NCBI GenBank assembly: GCA_035519535.1
Contig: DATIWF010000080.1
Coordinates: forward strand, 41,548-105,547
Direction of reading: 5' to 3'
Length of the DNA stretch: 64,000 nucleotides
DNA from: DATEGZ01 sp035519535
GTDB lineage: Bacteria; Acidobacteriota; Vicinamibacteria; Vicinamibacterales; SCN-69-37
The notes below the pieces were generated by a model. That model made no database searches and had not been told where the DNA came from. It saw only the letters and a list, made by a program, of their open reading frames with translations. The translations under genes were made by a program, and so were the position numbers. Each line of letters starts with the position of its first letter. Within the stretch, counting starts at the first letter, position 1. Shown in pieces: positions 1 to 9,057 of this stretch.

Positions 1-2156
1 CCCCCGAGGGACGGCGTGTCCGGCTCGGAGGGGGCCGGGGTCGGGTCGAACCCCCCGGCAGGCCGCACGTTCTGCCGCGTGAGATCCTGCGTGCGCTTGT
101 CGCCGTCGCCGAGCTGCACGCGCGTTGCGGCTCGCGTGAGCTGATCGAGGAACCGCGGGTCCTGCCACTCGTCGGCGAACTCGTCGCTGAACGCGACGAG
201 GTAGTACTCGCCCGGCGGCAGCGCGCCGAACGCGTACGCGCCGGTCTTGCTCGCGCGCGTCAGGCGGACGCGGCGCGGATTGAGGCCGTAATCCACCCAC
301 GATCGATCGTCCGACGGGAACACCACGACCACCGACCCGTCGTCGGCCGCTCCGTCCGGCGTTCGGACGTTGCCACGCAGGTCCGTCGGCGCGTCCGTGA
401 ACGTCACGACGATGCCGGCGAGATCGCGCTCCTCGAGCGCGATCGGTGTCTCGGAGACGTCCTGGCCGCCAAGCGTCGCCGATCGGTACGTCCAGCCGGC
501 CGGCGCGCCGCCCACGCGCAGCAGGTACTTGCCGGGCAAGAGACCGAACAGCGTGAAGTTGCCTTGTCCATCGACCCGGCCCGGGACGGTCATCGCCTTC
601 GCCTTGCCGTCCGCAGGCTCGGCGGTCACGAGCAGCTGCGCCATGCGATCGGGCGTCGGCCGCGTCGCCGCGCCGTCGAACTCGAAATGACCCGAAAGGC
701 TGAAGCCGGTATGGAGGGCGATCGTCAGGTCCGTCACGTCCTCCGAGCCGAGCGAGATCGGCGTCGCCGTCCACAGCGTCGGGTCTGGCGGCGCTGGAGG
801 CGGCTTGGGCGTCGCCGTGTTCGTCGACGAGTCCATGCTCACGGACGTCGTGAACACCATCGAGCCGCCCGCGGTCTGAATGACGGTCATGTCGCCGCGC
901 GGATTCGGTTGCTGTCGCGGCACGCGCACGGTCTGAATCACGTACTGACCCGACGGCACCGCCAGAAACATGAAGGATCCGTCGGCATCGGTAATCGACG
1001 TCGCGACGTCGGGGTCCGCCGAGAGATCGCTCGTGTCCCCCGGCACGAGGTGCACGCCCCAGTTCGCCGCCGGCCCATCCGGACCGACCAGCCTCCCGCC
1101 GATGTTCACCGCGGGCACGAGCCGCAGCTGCATGTCCACGCCCGAGCGCTCCTCGCCGGACTTGACGACGATCGGCACGGCCTGCTGGATCGTCGGCGCC
1201 GACGGGTAGTACTGCGAGGCGTACACCATCCACCGGCCGCTGGGCCCGGCGGGTGAGATCGTCCGCCCGTTGGTCGTGAGCAGAAACTTTCCATCAGGAG
1301 TCACCGGCGTGCCGCCGGTGTTGAGCGAGAACCCGCCGCCCGGGGACGACAGCGTCGTGATCAAGTCCGGCGGAAGCGGACCCTGCAGCTGGAACCCCGC
1401 CGGCGTGCTCGTCTGCACGGTCGGCGCGGCGACGATGTATTCGCCGGGGGTGAGATTGCCGAGGCGATACATGCCGCGGTCGTCGGTCTGCGCGGTAGGG
1501 CCCGCCGCGCCGAGCACGCGCCGGCCGGCGACGAGATTGCGCCGATAGACGCGCACGGTCGCGCCCACGACCGGATCGTTGCTGTCGTCGACGATCGTGC
1601 CCGTGATCGCCGCGTACTTGAACAGCCGGACTTTGAGGTCGCCGCGCCGCTCGCCGTCGTCGAGGTCGATCGACTGCGTCGAGCCGCTCGGACGAAGGCG
1701 GCCGTACGCGCCGTCGGCGTAACCGGGTTTCTGCGCGGTGATGTTGAACGTGCCTTTCGGCAGATTCTTGAACGCGAAGTGACCCTCGCTGTCGGAGAGC
1801 ACGCGCGGATTCTGCGAGCCCGGTCCGGCCGCAATCGGCGGGCCGCCGCCGACGGTCACCGCGCGGAACTGAAGTCCGCCCCCTCCAGCCGCACCGCCAA
1901 TCGCGACGACGGCGCCCGGAATTGGCCGGCCTCCGTCCGCGTCCACGACCTGTCCGACGATGAGTCCCGTGCCGTTCTGCTCGACGGGTCCCATCGGGAC
2001 GCCGCCGAGGGCGGCGGGTCCGCCGCCCACGGTGCTCGACATGACCATGACCTGCCGGTCCTGCGCGGCGAGCGGCGTGCCGCCGCGCGTGGCCAGCGCG
2101 GCGACCGCGAGGGCGAGGGGAGTAAGAGCCCGAACCGTGGAGCGCAAGTTCGCCAT
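1..2156 (-). CDS. Secreted carboxypeptidase-regulatory-like protein, 3' end beyond the window
   Basis: The reading frame is open from an ATG at 2156 leftwards to base 1, about 718 codons, with no stop, so the C-terminus lies outside the window. The N-terminus (MANLRSTVRALTPLALAVAA) is a signal peptide. The body is a string of beta-sandwich repeats of the carboxypeptidase-regulatory/CnaB kind, with segments such as GLIVGQVVDADGGRPIPG, GTIVDDSNDPVVGATV and the motif KPGYADGAYG. That motif recurs in the next two genes (2228-4438 and 4542-6524), so these are tandem paralogs. The two neighbours end shortly after the equivalent of its last visible residues, so probably only a few residues are missing. 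A GTGGGG sequence directly before the ATG could serve as RBS. Such proteins are abundant in Acidobacteriota and are probably exported or surface-bound; the molecular role is unknown. Confidence 0.85.
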   Translation of the reverse strand, partial: MANLRSTVRALTPLALAVAALATRGGTPLAAQDRQVMVMSSTVGGGPAALGGVPMGPVEQNGTGLIVGQVVDADGGRPIPGAVVAIGGAAGGGGLQFRAVTVGGGPPIAAGPGSQNPRVLSDSEGHFAFKNLPKGTFNITAQKPGYADGAYGRLRPSGSTQSIDLDDGERRGDLKVRLFKYAAITGTIVDDSNDPVVGATVRVYRRNLVAGRRVLGAAGPTAQTDDRGMYRLGNLTPGEYIVAAPTVQTSTPAGFQLQGPLPPDLITTLSSPGGGFSLNTGGTPVTPDGKFLLTTNGRTISPAGPSGRWMVYASQYYPSAPTIQQAVPIVVKSGEERSGVDMQLRLVPAVNIGGRLVGPDGPAANWGVHLVPGDTSDLSADPDVATSITDADGSFMFLAVPSGQYVIQTVRVPRQQPNPRGDMTVIQTAGGSMVFTTSVSMDSSTNTATPKPPPAPPDPTLWTATPISLGSEDVTDLTIALHTGFSLSGHFEFDGAATRPTPDRMAQLLVTAEPADGKAKAMTVPGRVDGQGNFTLFGLLPGKYLLRVGGAPAGWTYRSATLGGQDVSETPIALEERDLAGIVVTFTDAPTDLRGNVRTPDGAADDGSVVVVFPSDDRSWVDYGLNPRRVRLTRASKTGAYAFGALPPGEYYLVAFSDEFADEWQDPRFLDQLTRAATRVQLGDGDKRTQDLTRQNVRPAGGFDPTPAPSEPDTPSLG

Positions 2157-2227
2157 CCCCACATGTTCAGGGGCTTCGGAGGGCGATGGGTACTAAATAA
2201 TTGTTAAAAGGGCGGCGTGGCGTGACC

Positions 2228-4438
2228 CTACTGCCCGCCGCCGGCCAGGCGAAGATCCTGCGTCTTCTTCTCGCCTGCGGTGAGGGTGATCGGCATCGAC
2301 GCGCCCAGGAGCTGCGACAGGAATGCCGGGTCGTACCATTCGCCGGTCTCGACGTCGGTGACGGCGATCACGCGATAGTCGCCGGGCGGCAGGCCGCGCA
2401 CGGAGTACGTGCCGTCCGTGCTCGGACGCGCCGACTGGATGCGCCGCGACTGCGGCAGCCAGAACGACTTGTCGGACGGGAAGACGATGATCGTGTAGTC
2501 GGAGGTGGGCCGGCCCGACGAATCGACGAGCGTGCCGGAGAGCTCCTGCGTGCGATCGGTGAACGTGAGCACGGCGCCGCCGACGTCGCCGTTCGGCTGC
2601 ACCTCGAACGGGAAGTCGAGCGAATCGCGGCCGCCGACGTCCGCGCTCTTGAGGGTCCAGTTGCCGGAGGCCTGGCCGCCGGCGCCGCCGCGAGCTCCGC
2701 CGCCCCCGCCGCCGTTGCCCGCCGGCGCATTGCCTTGCAGGACGTAGCGTCCCGGCGGCACGCCGGTCAGCGTGAAGTGGCCGCTCGCGTCCACCTGCGC
2801 GGGCGGAATGTTGCCGAGCTCGGGCGTTTGCTGCCCGCGCGCCTGGATCGTGACGCGCACGCGCGTGAGGTCGGTCGGCGGCGCGAGCGTCGATCCGTCG
2901 AATGCGACGCGGCCCGACACGGTCATGCCAGGCTGCAGATTGAGCGCGACGTCAGAGACGTCCTGGCCGTTGACCGTGACGTCCACCGACGCCCAGAGGA
3001 TCTGCGCCAACTGGCCGGGCCCGCCGCGGCCGCCGCGGCCCGGACCGAACGCGTTCGGATCGGCGCCGCGTCCAGGCTGAGCCGGCGCGGTGGTCGTCGT
3101 CGTCGCCGTGTTGGGATCCGTGGTCTGCTGGCGAATCGCTGCGCGCGCCGCGATCGTGTACTGGCCAGGCGTGATGCCGATGAACGCGAACTTGCCCTCC
3201 TGATTCGCGCGGGCCATGTTCGCGCCCACGCCAGGCACGGACGGCATTCCTGATTGACCGGCGGGCACGAGCTGAATCATCGTGCCTGGCGGCAGCGATC
3301 CGGTCGGGCTCGTGACCGTGCCGCTGATCATCGCCGTCGACACGAGCTGAAGCTGAAAGTCCACGCCGCTGCGCTCTTCGCCGACGCCGAGGGTCACCGT
3401 CGAGGCCGCGCTCGCGGCGATCGTGCCCGGGTAGTACACGGGCGCGTACGCGACCGAACGCTCCTGATCCTGCTGGGCGATCTGCTGCTGCAGCGCCGCG
3501 GCCTGATCGAGCAGCTGCTGTCCGCGTCCGCCGCCCATCGCCATGCCCTGGAGCGCCTGACCCGCGCGCCCGCCGCCGCCCGCTCCGCCGCCGCGCCCGC
3601 CGCCGCCCGCTCCGCCCGGTCCGGTGTTCAGCGCGCCTTGCGCTTGAGCCTGCTGGATGAGCGAATCGACTTCCGCCGCCAGCGTCGCCCGCAGATCGCC
3701 GAGGCCGTTGTTGCGCGGCACGGCGCTCACGATGTACTCGCCGGGCTGCTGGCCGTAGATGCGGTAGATGCCGCGATCGTCGGTGAGGTCGCTGCCGGTC
3801 TGCTGCAGCGTCTTCTCGCCCGTACGGAGCACGTAGCGCATGAGCCGCACTTGTGTGCCAGGTGACGGCTCGCCGCTCTCGTCGATGACGACGCCGGTGA
3901 CCACGCCGCCCTTCGGAAGCGCGACGTTGAGCTTCTCGATCTTCTGTCCGTCGGCGAGCTGGATCGGCGTGCCGGGATGCCCGGGCTTCTTCGCGCCGTA
4001 GGTCATGTCCACGTAGCCGGGCTTCGACGCGCTCAGCGTGAAGCGGCCAGCCGGAAGCGACGCAAACGAGAATTGTCCCTGATCGTTCGTCGTTGCCGTC
4101 CGGCTTGGACGAAGACCGGCGCCGCTGAGCGTGACGCGCGCGCGGCGCGCCGGCGTGCCGCTGCCTTCGACCGAGATCGCCCCCGAGATGACTCCCGTGC
4201 CGGCCGCGGGCTGCGGCTGCGTGGTGCTGTCGCGGGCGGGCTGGTTCGTCTGTCCGGCCTGGCCGCCGCGCTGGCCCTGGCCCTGCTGGCCGCCCCGCTG
4301 GCCCTGCGCGCCGAGCGACCGCACCGGCGTCTGCGGCGTCGTCTGGCCCTGGGTCTGGGCCGCCAGATGCAGCCCCGCCGCAAGCGCGAGTGCGCCCGCG
4401 ACGCCCGTGACCATGCCCCTCCCGCCCGTCGGTCCCAT
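2228..4438 (-). CDS. Secreted carboxypeptidase-regulatory-like protein, 736 aa
   Basis: Second of three tandem paralogs. An N-terminal hydrophobic stretch around residues 9-27 (VTGVAGALALAAGLHLAAQ) looks like a signal peptide. It is followed by a low-complexity Q/G-rich linker (residues ~28-75), then repeats of the carboxypeptidase-regulatory-like fold, for example GVISGAISVEGSGTPARRAR, the KPGYVDMTYG motif and GVVTGVVIDESGEPSPGTQV. A Gly/Arg/Ala-rich insertion sits near residues 270-310. GAGGGCAGG stands just upstream of the ATG as an RBS. No catalytic motif is visible; the domain family usually provides a beta-sandwich accessory module. Likely exported; function unknown. Confidence 0.85.
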   Translation of the reverse strand: MGPTGGRGMVTGVAGALALAAGLHLAAQTQGQTTPQTPVRSLGAQGQRGGQQGQGQRGGQAGQTNQPARDSTTQPQPAAGTGVISGAISVEGSGTPARRARVTLSGAGLRPSRTATTNDQGQFSFASLPAGRFTLSASKPGYVDMTYGAKKPGHPGTPIQLADGQKIEKLNVALPKGGVVTGVVIDESGEPSPGTQVRLMRYVLRTGEKTLQQTGSDLTDDRGIYRIYGQQPGEYIVSAVPRNNGLGDLRATLAAEVDSLIQQAQAQGALNTGPGGAGGGGRGGGAGGGGRAGQALQGMAMGGGRGQQLLDQAAALQQQIAQQDQERSVAYAPVYYPGTIAASAASTVTLGVGEERSGVDFQLQLVSTAMISGTVTSPTGSLPPGTMIQLVPAGQSGMPSVPGVGANMARANQEGKFAFIGITPGQYTIAARAAIRQQTTDPNTATTTTTAPAQPGRGADPNAFGPGRGGRGGPGQLAQILWASVDVTVNGQDVSDVALNLQPGMTVSGRVAFDGSTLAPPTDLTRVRVTIQARGQQTPELGNIPPAQVDASGHFTLTGVPPGRYVLQGNAPAGNGGGGGGARGGAGGQASGNWTLKSADVGGRDSLDFPFEVQPNGDVGGAVLTFTDRTQELSGTLVDSSGRPTSDYTIIVFPSDKSFWLPQSRRIQSARPSTDGTYSVRGLPPGDYRVIAVTDVETGEWYDPAFLSQLLGASMPITLTAGEKKTQDLRLAGGGQ

Positions 4439-4541
4439 GCCTGCCCTCAGCTCGACTATTTCGACCGCCTGCTGTCCACCGTGGTTACGTCTTTCGGTGC
4501 GCTCCCGTTTAGACGGGCGCGGACCGCATGTTGGGTCGATT

Positions 4542-6524
4542 TCAGCGCTTCACGACGATCTGGAGGTCCTGCTGCTTCATATCGGTCGTGGTGAGCGACA
4601 CGCGCACGGCGGAAGCCCGCAGCGCCGCCAGCCGCTGCGGGTCCTGCCATCCGTCCGACGAGGCGTCGTCGATCGCCACGAGATAGTAGTCGCCGAGGGG
4701 CAGGCCGACCAGATGATACGCGCCGTCAAGTCTCGCGCGCGTCGAGCGCAGGCGCAGCGGGCTTCTGGCGGCGGACGAGGTCTGCGGCTCGGCGGGAAAC
4801 GCGAGCACGGTGGCGTTGGCCACGGTGAAATACGGCGCCGTGATGACCGTGCCCATGATCTCCGTCGGACGATCCGTGAGCGTGATGACGATGTCGGGCA
4901 CCTGCTCGCCGGCCGCGAGGAGGAGCGGCGTCGACAGGAGATCGCGCCCCTGCGACGTCACCGACTTGATGAACCAGCCTGGCGGCGGTTCGGCCGGAAA
5001 CATGAAGTAGCTGCCAGGCGCGAGTCCGCGAATCGCGAACATGCCGTCATTGTCGACGACGCCGCGACGCGTGAACCGCCCGCTGGCCATGGCGGCGTCG
5101 ATCGAGAGCACGCCGTTCTCGATCGCCGGCGGCGCATGCGTCGTCTCGAACGCGACGTGTCCGCTCACGACGGCGCCCGGCTGCAGCATGACTCGCACGT
5201 CGCTCACGTCGAGATCGAGCGCCATCACGGCCGTCTGACCCCAGAGCGACGACCGCGTGTCCTCGACGGTATCTGGCACGTCGGGCGCGACGGCCAGCGA
5301 GATCCACGCGGGGTGATCGGCGAGATCGGAAAGGTCCGCTTGCCCGCCGGCGCCGGATGATGCCACGGGTTGCGCGCGATTCGGCGCGTCGATGACGTAG
5401 TCACCGGACGGCACTTCCGGGAACACGAACGCGCCGTTCGCGCCCGACGTCGTGACCGCGCGCTCGTGGCCGAACCCGACGTCCTCGTCCTCCCTGGCCA
5501 TCAGGCGAAGCAGCCGGCCGCCGATCGGACCGTCCGGTCCGACCACCGTGCCGGAGATCTTGACCGCGGGAACTGGCGTGACGTGCACGTCCACGTTGCC
5601 GCGGGATTCGCCGGCGCCCACCGTCACGACGGTCGCCGTCAGCGTCTCGCCCGTGCCGACGTGATACGTCGTGCGATACGCGAGCCGATGCGTCCTCGTC
5701 GAGCCCGGCGGCACGGGCAACATGGCACCAAACGGCAGCAGGATCTGCTTGCCGTCCGGGCTGTCGCGGAGGTCGCTGACGCGCCGGATCGAATCGAGAA
5801 GCCCGACGGGCGGCGTGGCGGGAGCGCTCAAATCCGCCTGCGTGCTTCGCGCCATCAGGCCGGCGAGCGTCGCGTCGAGCAGGCCGGCATCGGCGCTGAT
5901 GACTGCCGACGGCACTTCGACGAGATAGTCGCCGGGGACGAGATTCGAGATGTGATACGCGCCCTGGTCGTCGGTCGTGTCCGATCCCGACGGCGCGAGC
6001 TGCCGCGTGGTGCCGACGTACTGCCGGCGCAGGACCTCGACGCGCACGCCGACGAGCGGCTCGCCAACTTCGTCCACGACCGCGCCCCCGATCGCGGCCG
6101 CGCGCCAGAGCGAGATACTGGCGTCCGTCGCCCACTGGTGATCGACGAGATCGAGCGGCAGGCCGTCGCCACCCGCACGGCGCTGGCCGTACCCGCCGTC
6201 GATGTAGCCCGGCTTGGTGGCGCTGATGAAGTACCGGCCGCCGGCGAGGCCGACGAAGTAGAAGCGCCCGCGATCGTCCGCGACGCGCACGTTGGCCATC
6301 CGGCCTTCGAGGCGAACCACCGCCTGCGGCACGCCGCGGCCGGTCGCGGCATCGACGACCTGTCCGAGGACCATCGCCGGCCCGCTCGGATGGAGCGACG
6401 GCATGATGAACGGCGTCCAGCCGCCGGGCGGCACGTAGACCTGGGCCGCGGCTGGCGACGCGACGAGCGAGGCGGCGAGCGCCGCCCCCACGACGAGCCC
6501 GATCGATCCGGACCATCGCGCCAT
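4542..6524 (-). CDS. Secreted carboxypeptidase-regulatory-like protein, 660 aa
   Basis: Third and most upstream of the three tandem paralogs. A signal peptide (residues 1-27, ending near SPAAAQ) precedes repeated beta-sandwich modules, beginning with GQVVDAATGRGVPQAVVRL and including the shared KPGYIDGGYG motif and IGGAVVDEVGEPLVGVRV. The C-terminus (MKQQDLQIVVKR) matches the position of the QDLRL end in the second paralog. It lies 22 bp downstream of the BON gene stop on the same strand. A TACAAT box at 6542-6537 lies 12 nt before the ATG, so it may have its own promoter with a very short leader. No enzymatic motif is visible. Confidence 0.85.
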   Translation of the reverse strand: MARWSGSIGLVVGAALAASLVASPAAAQVYVPPGGWTPFIMPSLHPSGPAMVLGQVVDAATGRGVPQAVVRLEGRMANVRVADDRGRFYFVGLAGGRYFISATKPGYIDGGYGQRRAGGDGLPLDLVDHQWATDASISLWRAAAIGGAVVDEVGEPLVGVRVEVLRRQYVGTTRQLAPSGSDTTDDQGAYHISNLVPGDYLVEVPSAVISADAGLLDATLAGLMARSTQADLSAPATPPVGLLDSIRRVSDLRDSPDGKQILLPFGAMLPVPPGSTRTHRLAYRTTYHVGTGETLTATVVTVGAGESRGNVDVHVTPVPAVKISGTVVGPDGPIGGRLLRLMAREDEDVGFGHERAVTTSGANGAFVFPEVPSGDYVIDAPNRAQPVASSGAGGQADLSDLADHPAWISLAVAPDVPDTVEDTRSSLWGQTAVMALDLDVSDVRVMLQPGAVVSGHVAFETTHAPPAIENGVLSIDAAMASGRFTRRGVVDNDGMFAIRGLAPGSYFMFPAEPPPGWFIKSVTSQGRDLLSTPLLLAAGEQVPDIVITLTDRPTEIMGTVITAPYFTVANATVLAFPAEPQTSSAARSPLRLRSTRARLDGAYHLVGLPLGDYYLVAIDDASSDGWQDPQRLAALRASAVRVSLTTTDMKQQDLQIVVKR

Positions 6525-6536
6525 GTCGCTGAATTG

Positions 6537-6542
6537 ATTGTA
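6537..6542 (-). promoter_or_regulatory. Possible -10 box before the third carboxypeptidase-like gene
   Basis: TACAAT on the minus strand lies 12 nt upstream of the ATG at 6524, in the 22-bp gap after the BON gene. No clear -35 hexamer was found at 16-18 nt, so the call rests on the -10 box and its position alone. Confidence 0.3.
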
Positions 6543-6546
6543 GCGT

Positions 6547-7068
6547 CTACTTCGCGTCCAGCTTGAGCTCGTTCTTGACGGTCACGACGCCGTCGATCTG
6601 CGCGAGCGCGTACGCCAGCGTGCGCTCGAGCTCGTTGTTCACGACGCCCGTCAGACGCACGTGCCCGTAGTCGACGATGATGTGGATCGGCGGGCAGGCC
6701 ATCGCCGCATACTGCCAGAACGCCGGGTGGGTGTAGATCGCCTGCGCGAGGCGCTGCCTGAGGTTGTTGTCCGACGCGAGCGCGGGCAGCACGGCGATCC
6801 GGTTCGTGAGGCTGCGCACGCCGTCGATCTTCGTCACTCGCGCGCCGATCTCCTCCCGCTTGTAGGGCATCGTGACGTCGCCGGTCAGCGTCACCGCGCG
6901 ATCGCTCACCGTAATCACCACATCGTCGAAGATCGTGAGCGCCGAATACTCCCGGAGGGAGGTCAGGACCCGCTCGGCGAGCTTCTGGTCGGAGACCTGG
7001 GCGTGCGCCGGCTGCGGCACGAGCAGCGCGCCAGCCACCACGAGCATCAGGAGCAGTTGTCTTGACAT
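6547..7068 (-). CDS. Periplasmic BON-domain protein, 173 aa
   Basis: A signal peptide covers about residues 1-23 (MSRQLLLMLVVAGALLVPQP...AHA). Two BON-type modules follow. The first contains VVITVSDRAVTLTGDV and the region up to VRSLTNRIAVLP; the second contains HIIVDYGHVRLTGVVNNELE and ends GVVTVKNELKLDAK. BON domains are ~60-residue alpha/beta modules found in periplasmic and outer-membrane-associated proteins such as OsmY and are thought to contact phospholipid. The protein is likely periplasmic and structural or stress-related. It is followed on the same strand by the secreted carboxypeptidase-like genes. Confidence 0.85.
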   Translation of the reverse strand: MSRQLLLMLVVAGALLVPQPAHAQVSDQKLAERVLTSLREYSALTIFDDVVITVSDRAVTLTGDVTMPYKREEIGARVTKIDGVRSLTNRIAVLPALASDNNLRQRLAQAIYTHPAFWQYAAMACPPIHIIVDYGHVRLTGVVNNELERTLAYALAQIDGVVTVKNELKLDAK

Positions 7069-7197
7069 GAAGGGCCCCGGGCAGGGGCCAGCGTCTTCAG
7101 CCTGTGTCAGAGCAAGAGCGGTACCAAGCGCGGGCCGGACCGTTCCGGCGGATCGGCCGGCCGCCGCACCCGGGCGAGGACAGGCGTCGAGGACACT

Positions 7198-8280
7198 TCA
7201 GGACGCGATGAAGCCCTTTCGCGCGCGGACGATGTAGTTGCCCTTGCGCACCTGGACGTCGATCTTGTGCCACTGACCGTCCTTGGGAATCGACGACACG
7301 TAGCCGATGAAATACTGCCGGCTCAGCTCATCGGCGATGCTCGACGTCGCGGGATCGAGGTCGCGCGGCGAGACGATGATCTCCGTGCGGCCGCCGCTGT
7401 CGTCCGTGATCGCCCGCAGCGCGTCCGGATTGACGCGATCGCTCGAGCTCGACGAGTGCCGCGAGGATGACGACGGCGGGGGCGGCGGGGGCTTCGGACT
7501 CGAGTGTTGCGGCGGCGGGGACGCGCCCGGAAACGGCGCCGGCACCGGCTGCGGCGACGAGGACGACGGCCGCGACGGCGTGCTCGAGGACGTGCGGCTC
7601 GAGTAGTCGCTGCCGTTCGACGCGTCGATCCCGATGGCGTAGACGAGCACCTCGGACTCGCGAATCAACTGCTGCAGCTGCGGCACGCGCGTGTGGCTGC
7701 TCGTGTCGTTGCCGTCGGAGATCACGACCAGCGCCTTCTTGCGATTCGACCCGCGCTCGGCGAGCGGAATCGCCTCGGCGACCGTGTCGTAGATCGCCGT
7801 GCCGCCGACGGGCTTCACGTTGCCGAGCGCCTGGCCGGCCGCCCGGCGATCCGTCGTCCACGACTGGATCAGATCGGGACGGCTGTCGAAGCGATACAGG
7901 AACACCTCGTCCTGCGGGCCGAGCAGGTCCACGAGGAAGCGGTTGAGCGCGGCCTGCGCCGCGACGATCTTCTCGCCGAGCATGCTGCCGCTCGTGTCGA
8001 GCGCGAGGCCCAGGCTCACCGGCACGCGCTCGGAGTCGAACTGGGCGATCTCCTGCGGCTTGCCGTCCTCGTAGACGACGAAGTCGTCCTTCTTGAGCCC
8101 GCCGACAAAACGACCGTTCGCGTCCGTCACCGTCACGCTGACGTTGACCAGATCGACGCCGGTCTTGAACGCGAAGCCCTGACCCGTCGGCCGCTCCTGC
8201 GCCGCCGGCGAGGCGGCCAGCAGCGCGACGGTTCCGACGACTCCGAACCAGACGAGCCCGTCGAACCTGGTGAACCTCAC
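7198..8280 (-). CDS. VWA-domain protein of the acidobacterial type, with Ser/Pro-rich insert
   Basis: 360 aa. Signal peptide at residues 1-28 (ending SPAAQ). Residues ~35-88 are the conserved N-terminal segment typical of acidobacterial VWFA-related proteins (TGVDLVNVSVTVTDANGRFV, FVVYEDGKPQEI). The VWA domain begins near residue 88 and carries an intact MIDAS motif DTSGS at 95-99. Residues ~221-281 form an unusual low-complexity Ser/Pro insert inside the VWA fold, including a run of six prolines, before the domain resumes at DRVNPDALRAI. The C-terminus (YFIGYVSSIPKDGQWHKIDV, VRARKGFIAS) matches the family. The start overlaps the stop of the upstream 258-aa gene by 4 nt, so the two are probably co-translated. 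Likely exported; binding partner unknown. Confidence 0.88.
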   Translation of the reverse strand: MRFTRFDGLVWFGVVGTVALLAASPAAQERPTGQGFAFKTGVDLVNVSVTVTDANGRFVGGLKKDDFVVYEDGKPQEIAQFDSERVPVSLGLALDTSGSMLGEKIVAAQAALNRFLVDLLGPQDEVFLYRFDSRPDLIQSWTTDRRAAGQALGNVKPVGGTAIYDTVAEAIPLAERGSNRKKALVVISDGNDTSSHTRVPQLQQLIRESEVLVYAIGIDASNGSDYSSRTSSSTPSRPSSSSPQPVPAPFPGASPPPQHSSPKPPPPPPSSSSRHSSSSSDRVNPDALRAITDDSGGRTEIIVSPRDLDPATSSIADELSRQYFIGYVSSIPKDGQWHKIDVQVRKGNYIVRARKGFIAS

Positions 8281-9053
8281 GATCCCACCTTTTCCCCGTC
8301 GTTCTTCGGTTCATCGCTGCGTCTGTCCACGTGCGGCACGACGCTGCCGTCCGGCATCCGGAAGCCGACGCGATAGCGTGCGACGAGCCCTGAAACCGCG
8401 AGACGGAGCGTGAACCTGGCGTCGACGCCCGGATCGAGCGAGGCGAGATCGACGGGGACGCGTGCGTTGGCGAGGTACTGGCCCTGCGCGTCGAAGAGAT
8501 AGACGACGGCGATCACGCCGCGAAGCGGCGCGGCGCTGCCCGGATTGTGCACGAGGCCCGTGACGATGAAATAGCCCGGCTCGTCCGTCGAGTGCTGGAG
8601 GGAGGTCAGCTCGAGCGGGTGCGCGACGGGCGTCAGCGCCGGCGCGGGCGTCACCGCCACCGTGGTCGCCGCGTCGCCAATCGACGGATGCAACGCGTAG
8701 ACCGTGCCGGCGCCGAGCGCCATCATGCCGGCCACCGCGGCGAACGCGAGCCAGCGGCGGCGCGGCGGCGCGGGCTCCGCCGTCGCGCCGAACATCGCCT
8801 CGCTGTCGAACGAGGGCTGATCCCAGGCGACCTCGGGCGCCCCGGGCTCGTCGCGCTCGAGCGCGCTGAAGCGAACCGCGGGCGAGGTTCTCGCCGGCGC
8901 CGCGGCAGGCGCGGCAAACGCGAGCGTCTCGAGCGCCTCGACACGCGCCGCCGATCGCAGTCGGCCCTCACGCACCAGACGCCACGCGACCACGCTCATG
9001 CCCGTCGCGATCGCCAGCGACGAGAGACTCACGACAATCAGCACGATCTCCAT
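8277..9053 (-). CDS. Membrane protein with a C-terminal FxLYD-like domain, 258 aa
   Basis: A hydrophobic segment at residues ~1-24 (MEIVLIVVSLSSLAIATGMS) is followed by an Ala/Pro-rich linker, a second transmembrane segment at ~101-121 (LAFAAVAGMMALGAGTVYAL), and a C-terminal domain at ~140-235. That domain (GYFIVTGLVHNPGS, GVIAVVYLFDAQGQYLANAR) resembles FxLYD beta-sandwich domains, which are extracytoplasmic. It lies between a TonB-type gene (4-bp gap) and the VWA gene (4-nt overlap), suggesting a three-gene unit. Function unknown; the domain assignment is by pattern only. Confidence 0.75.
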   Translation of the reverse strand: MEIVLIVVSLSSLAIATGMSVVAWRLVREGRLRSAARVEALETLAFAAPAAAPARTSPAVRFSALERDEPGAPEVAWDQPSFDSEAMFGATAEPAPPRRRWLAFAAVAGMMALGAGTVYALHPSIGDAATTVAVTPAPALTPVAHPLELTSLQHSTDEPGYFIVTGLVHNPGSAAPLRGVIAVVYLFDAQGQYLANARVPVDLASLDPGVDARFTLRLAVSGLVARYRVGFRMPDGSVVPHVDRRSDEPKNDGEKVGS

Positions 9054-9057
9054 TCGA

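Noticed and set aside
2193..2210. AT-rich patch upstream of the first gene as promoter
   Set aside because: It contains TTAACA and TATTTA-like stretches, but no pair at proper spacing could be defined.
4504..4517. CCCGT/ACGGG hairpin after the third carboxypeptidase-like gene
   Set aside because: Only 5 bp of stem and no T-tract; chance occurrence is likely at this GC content.
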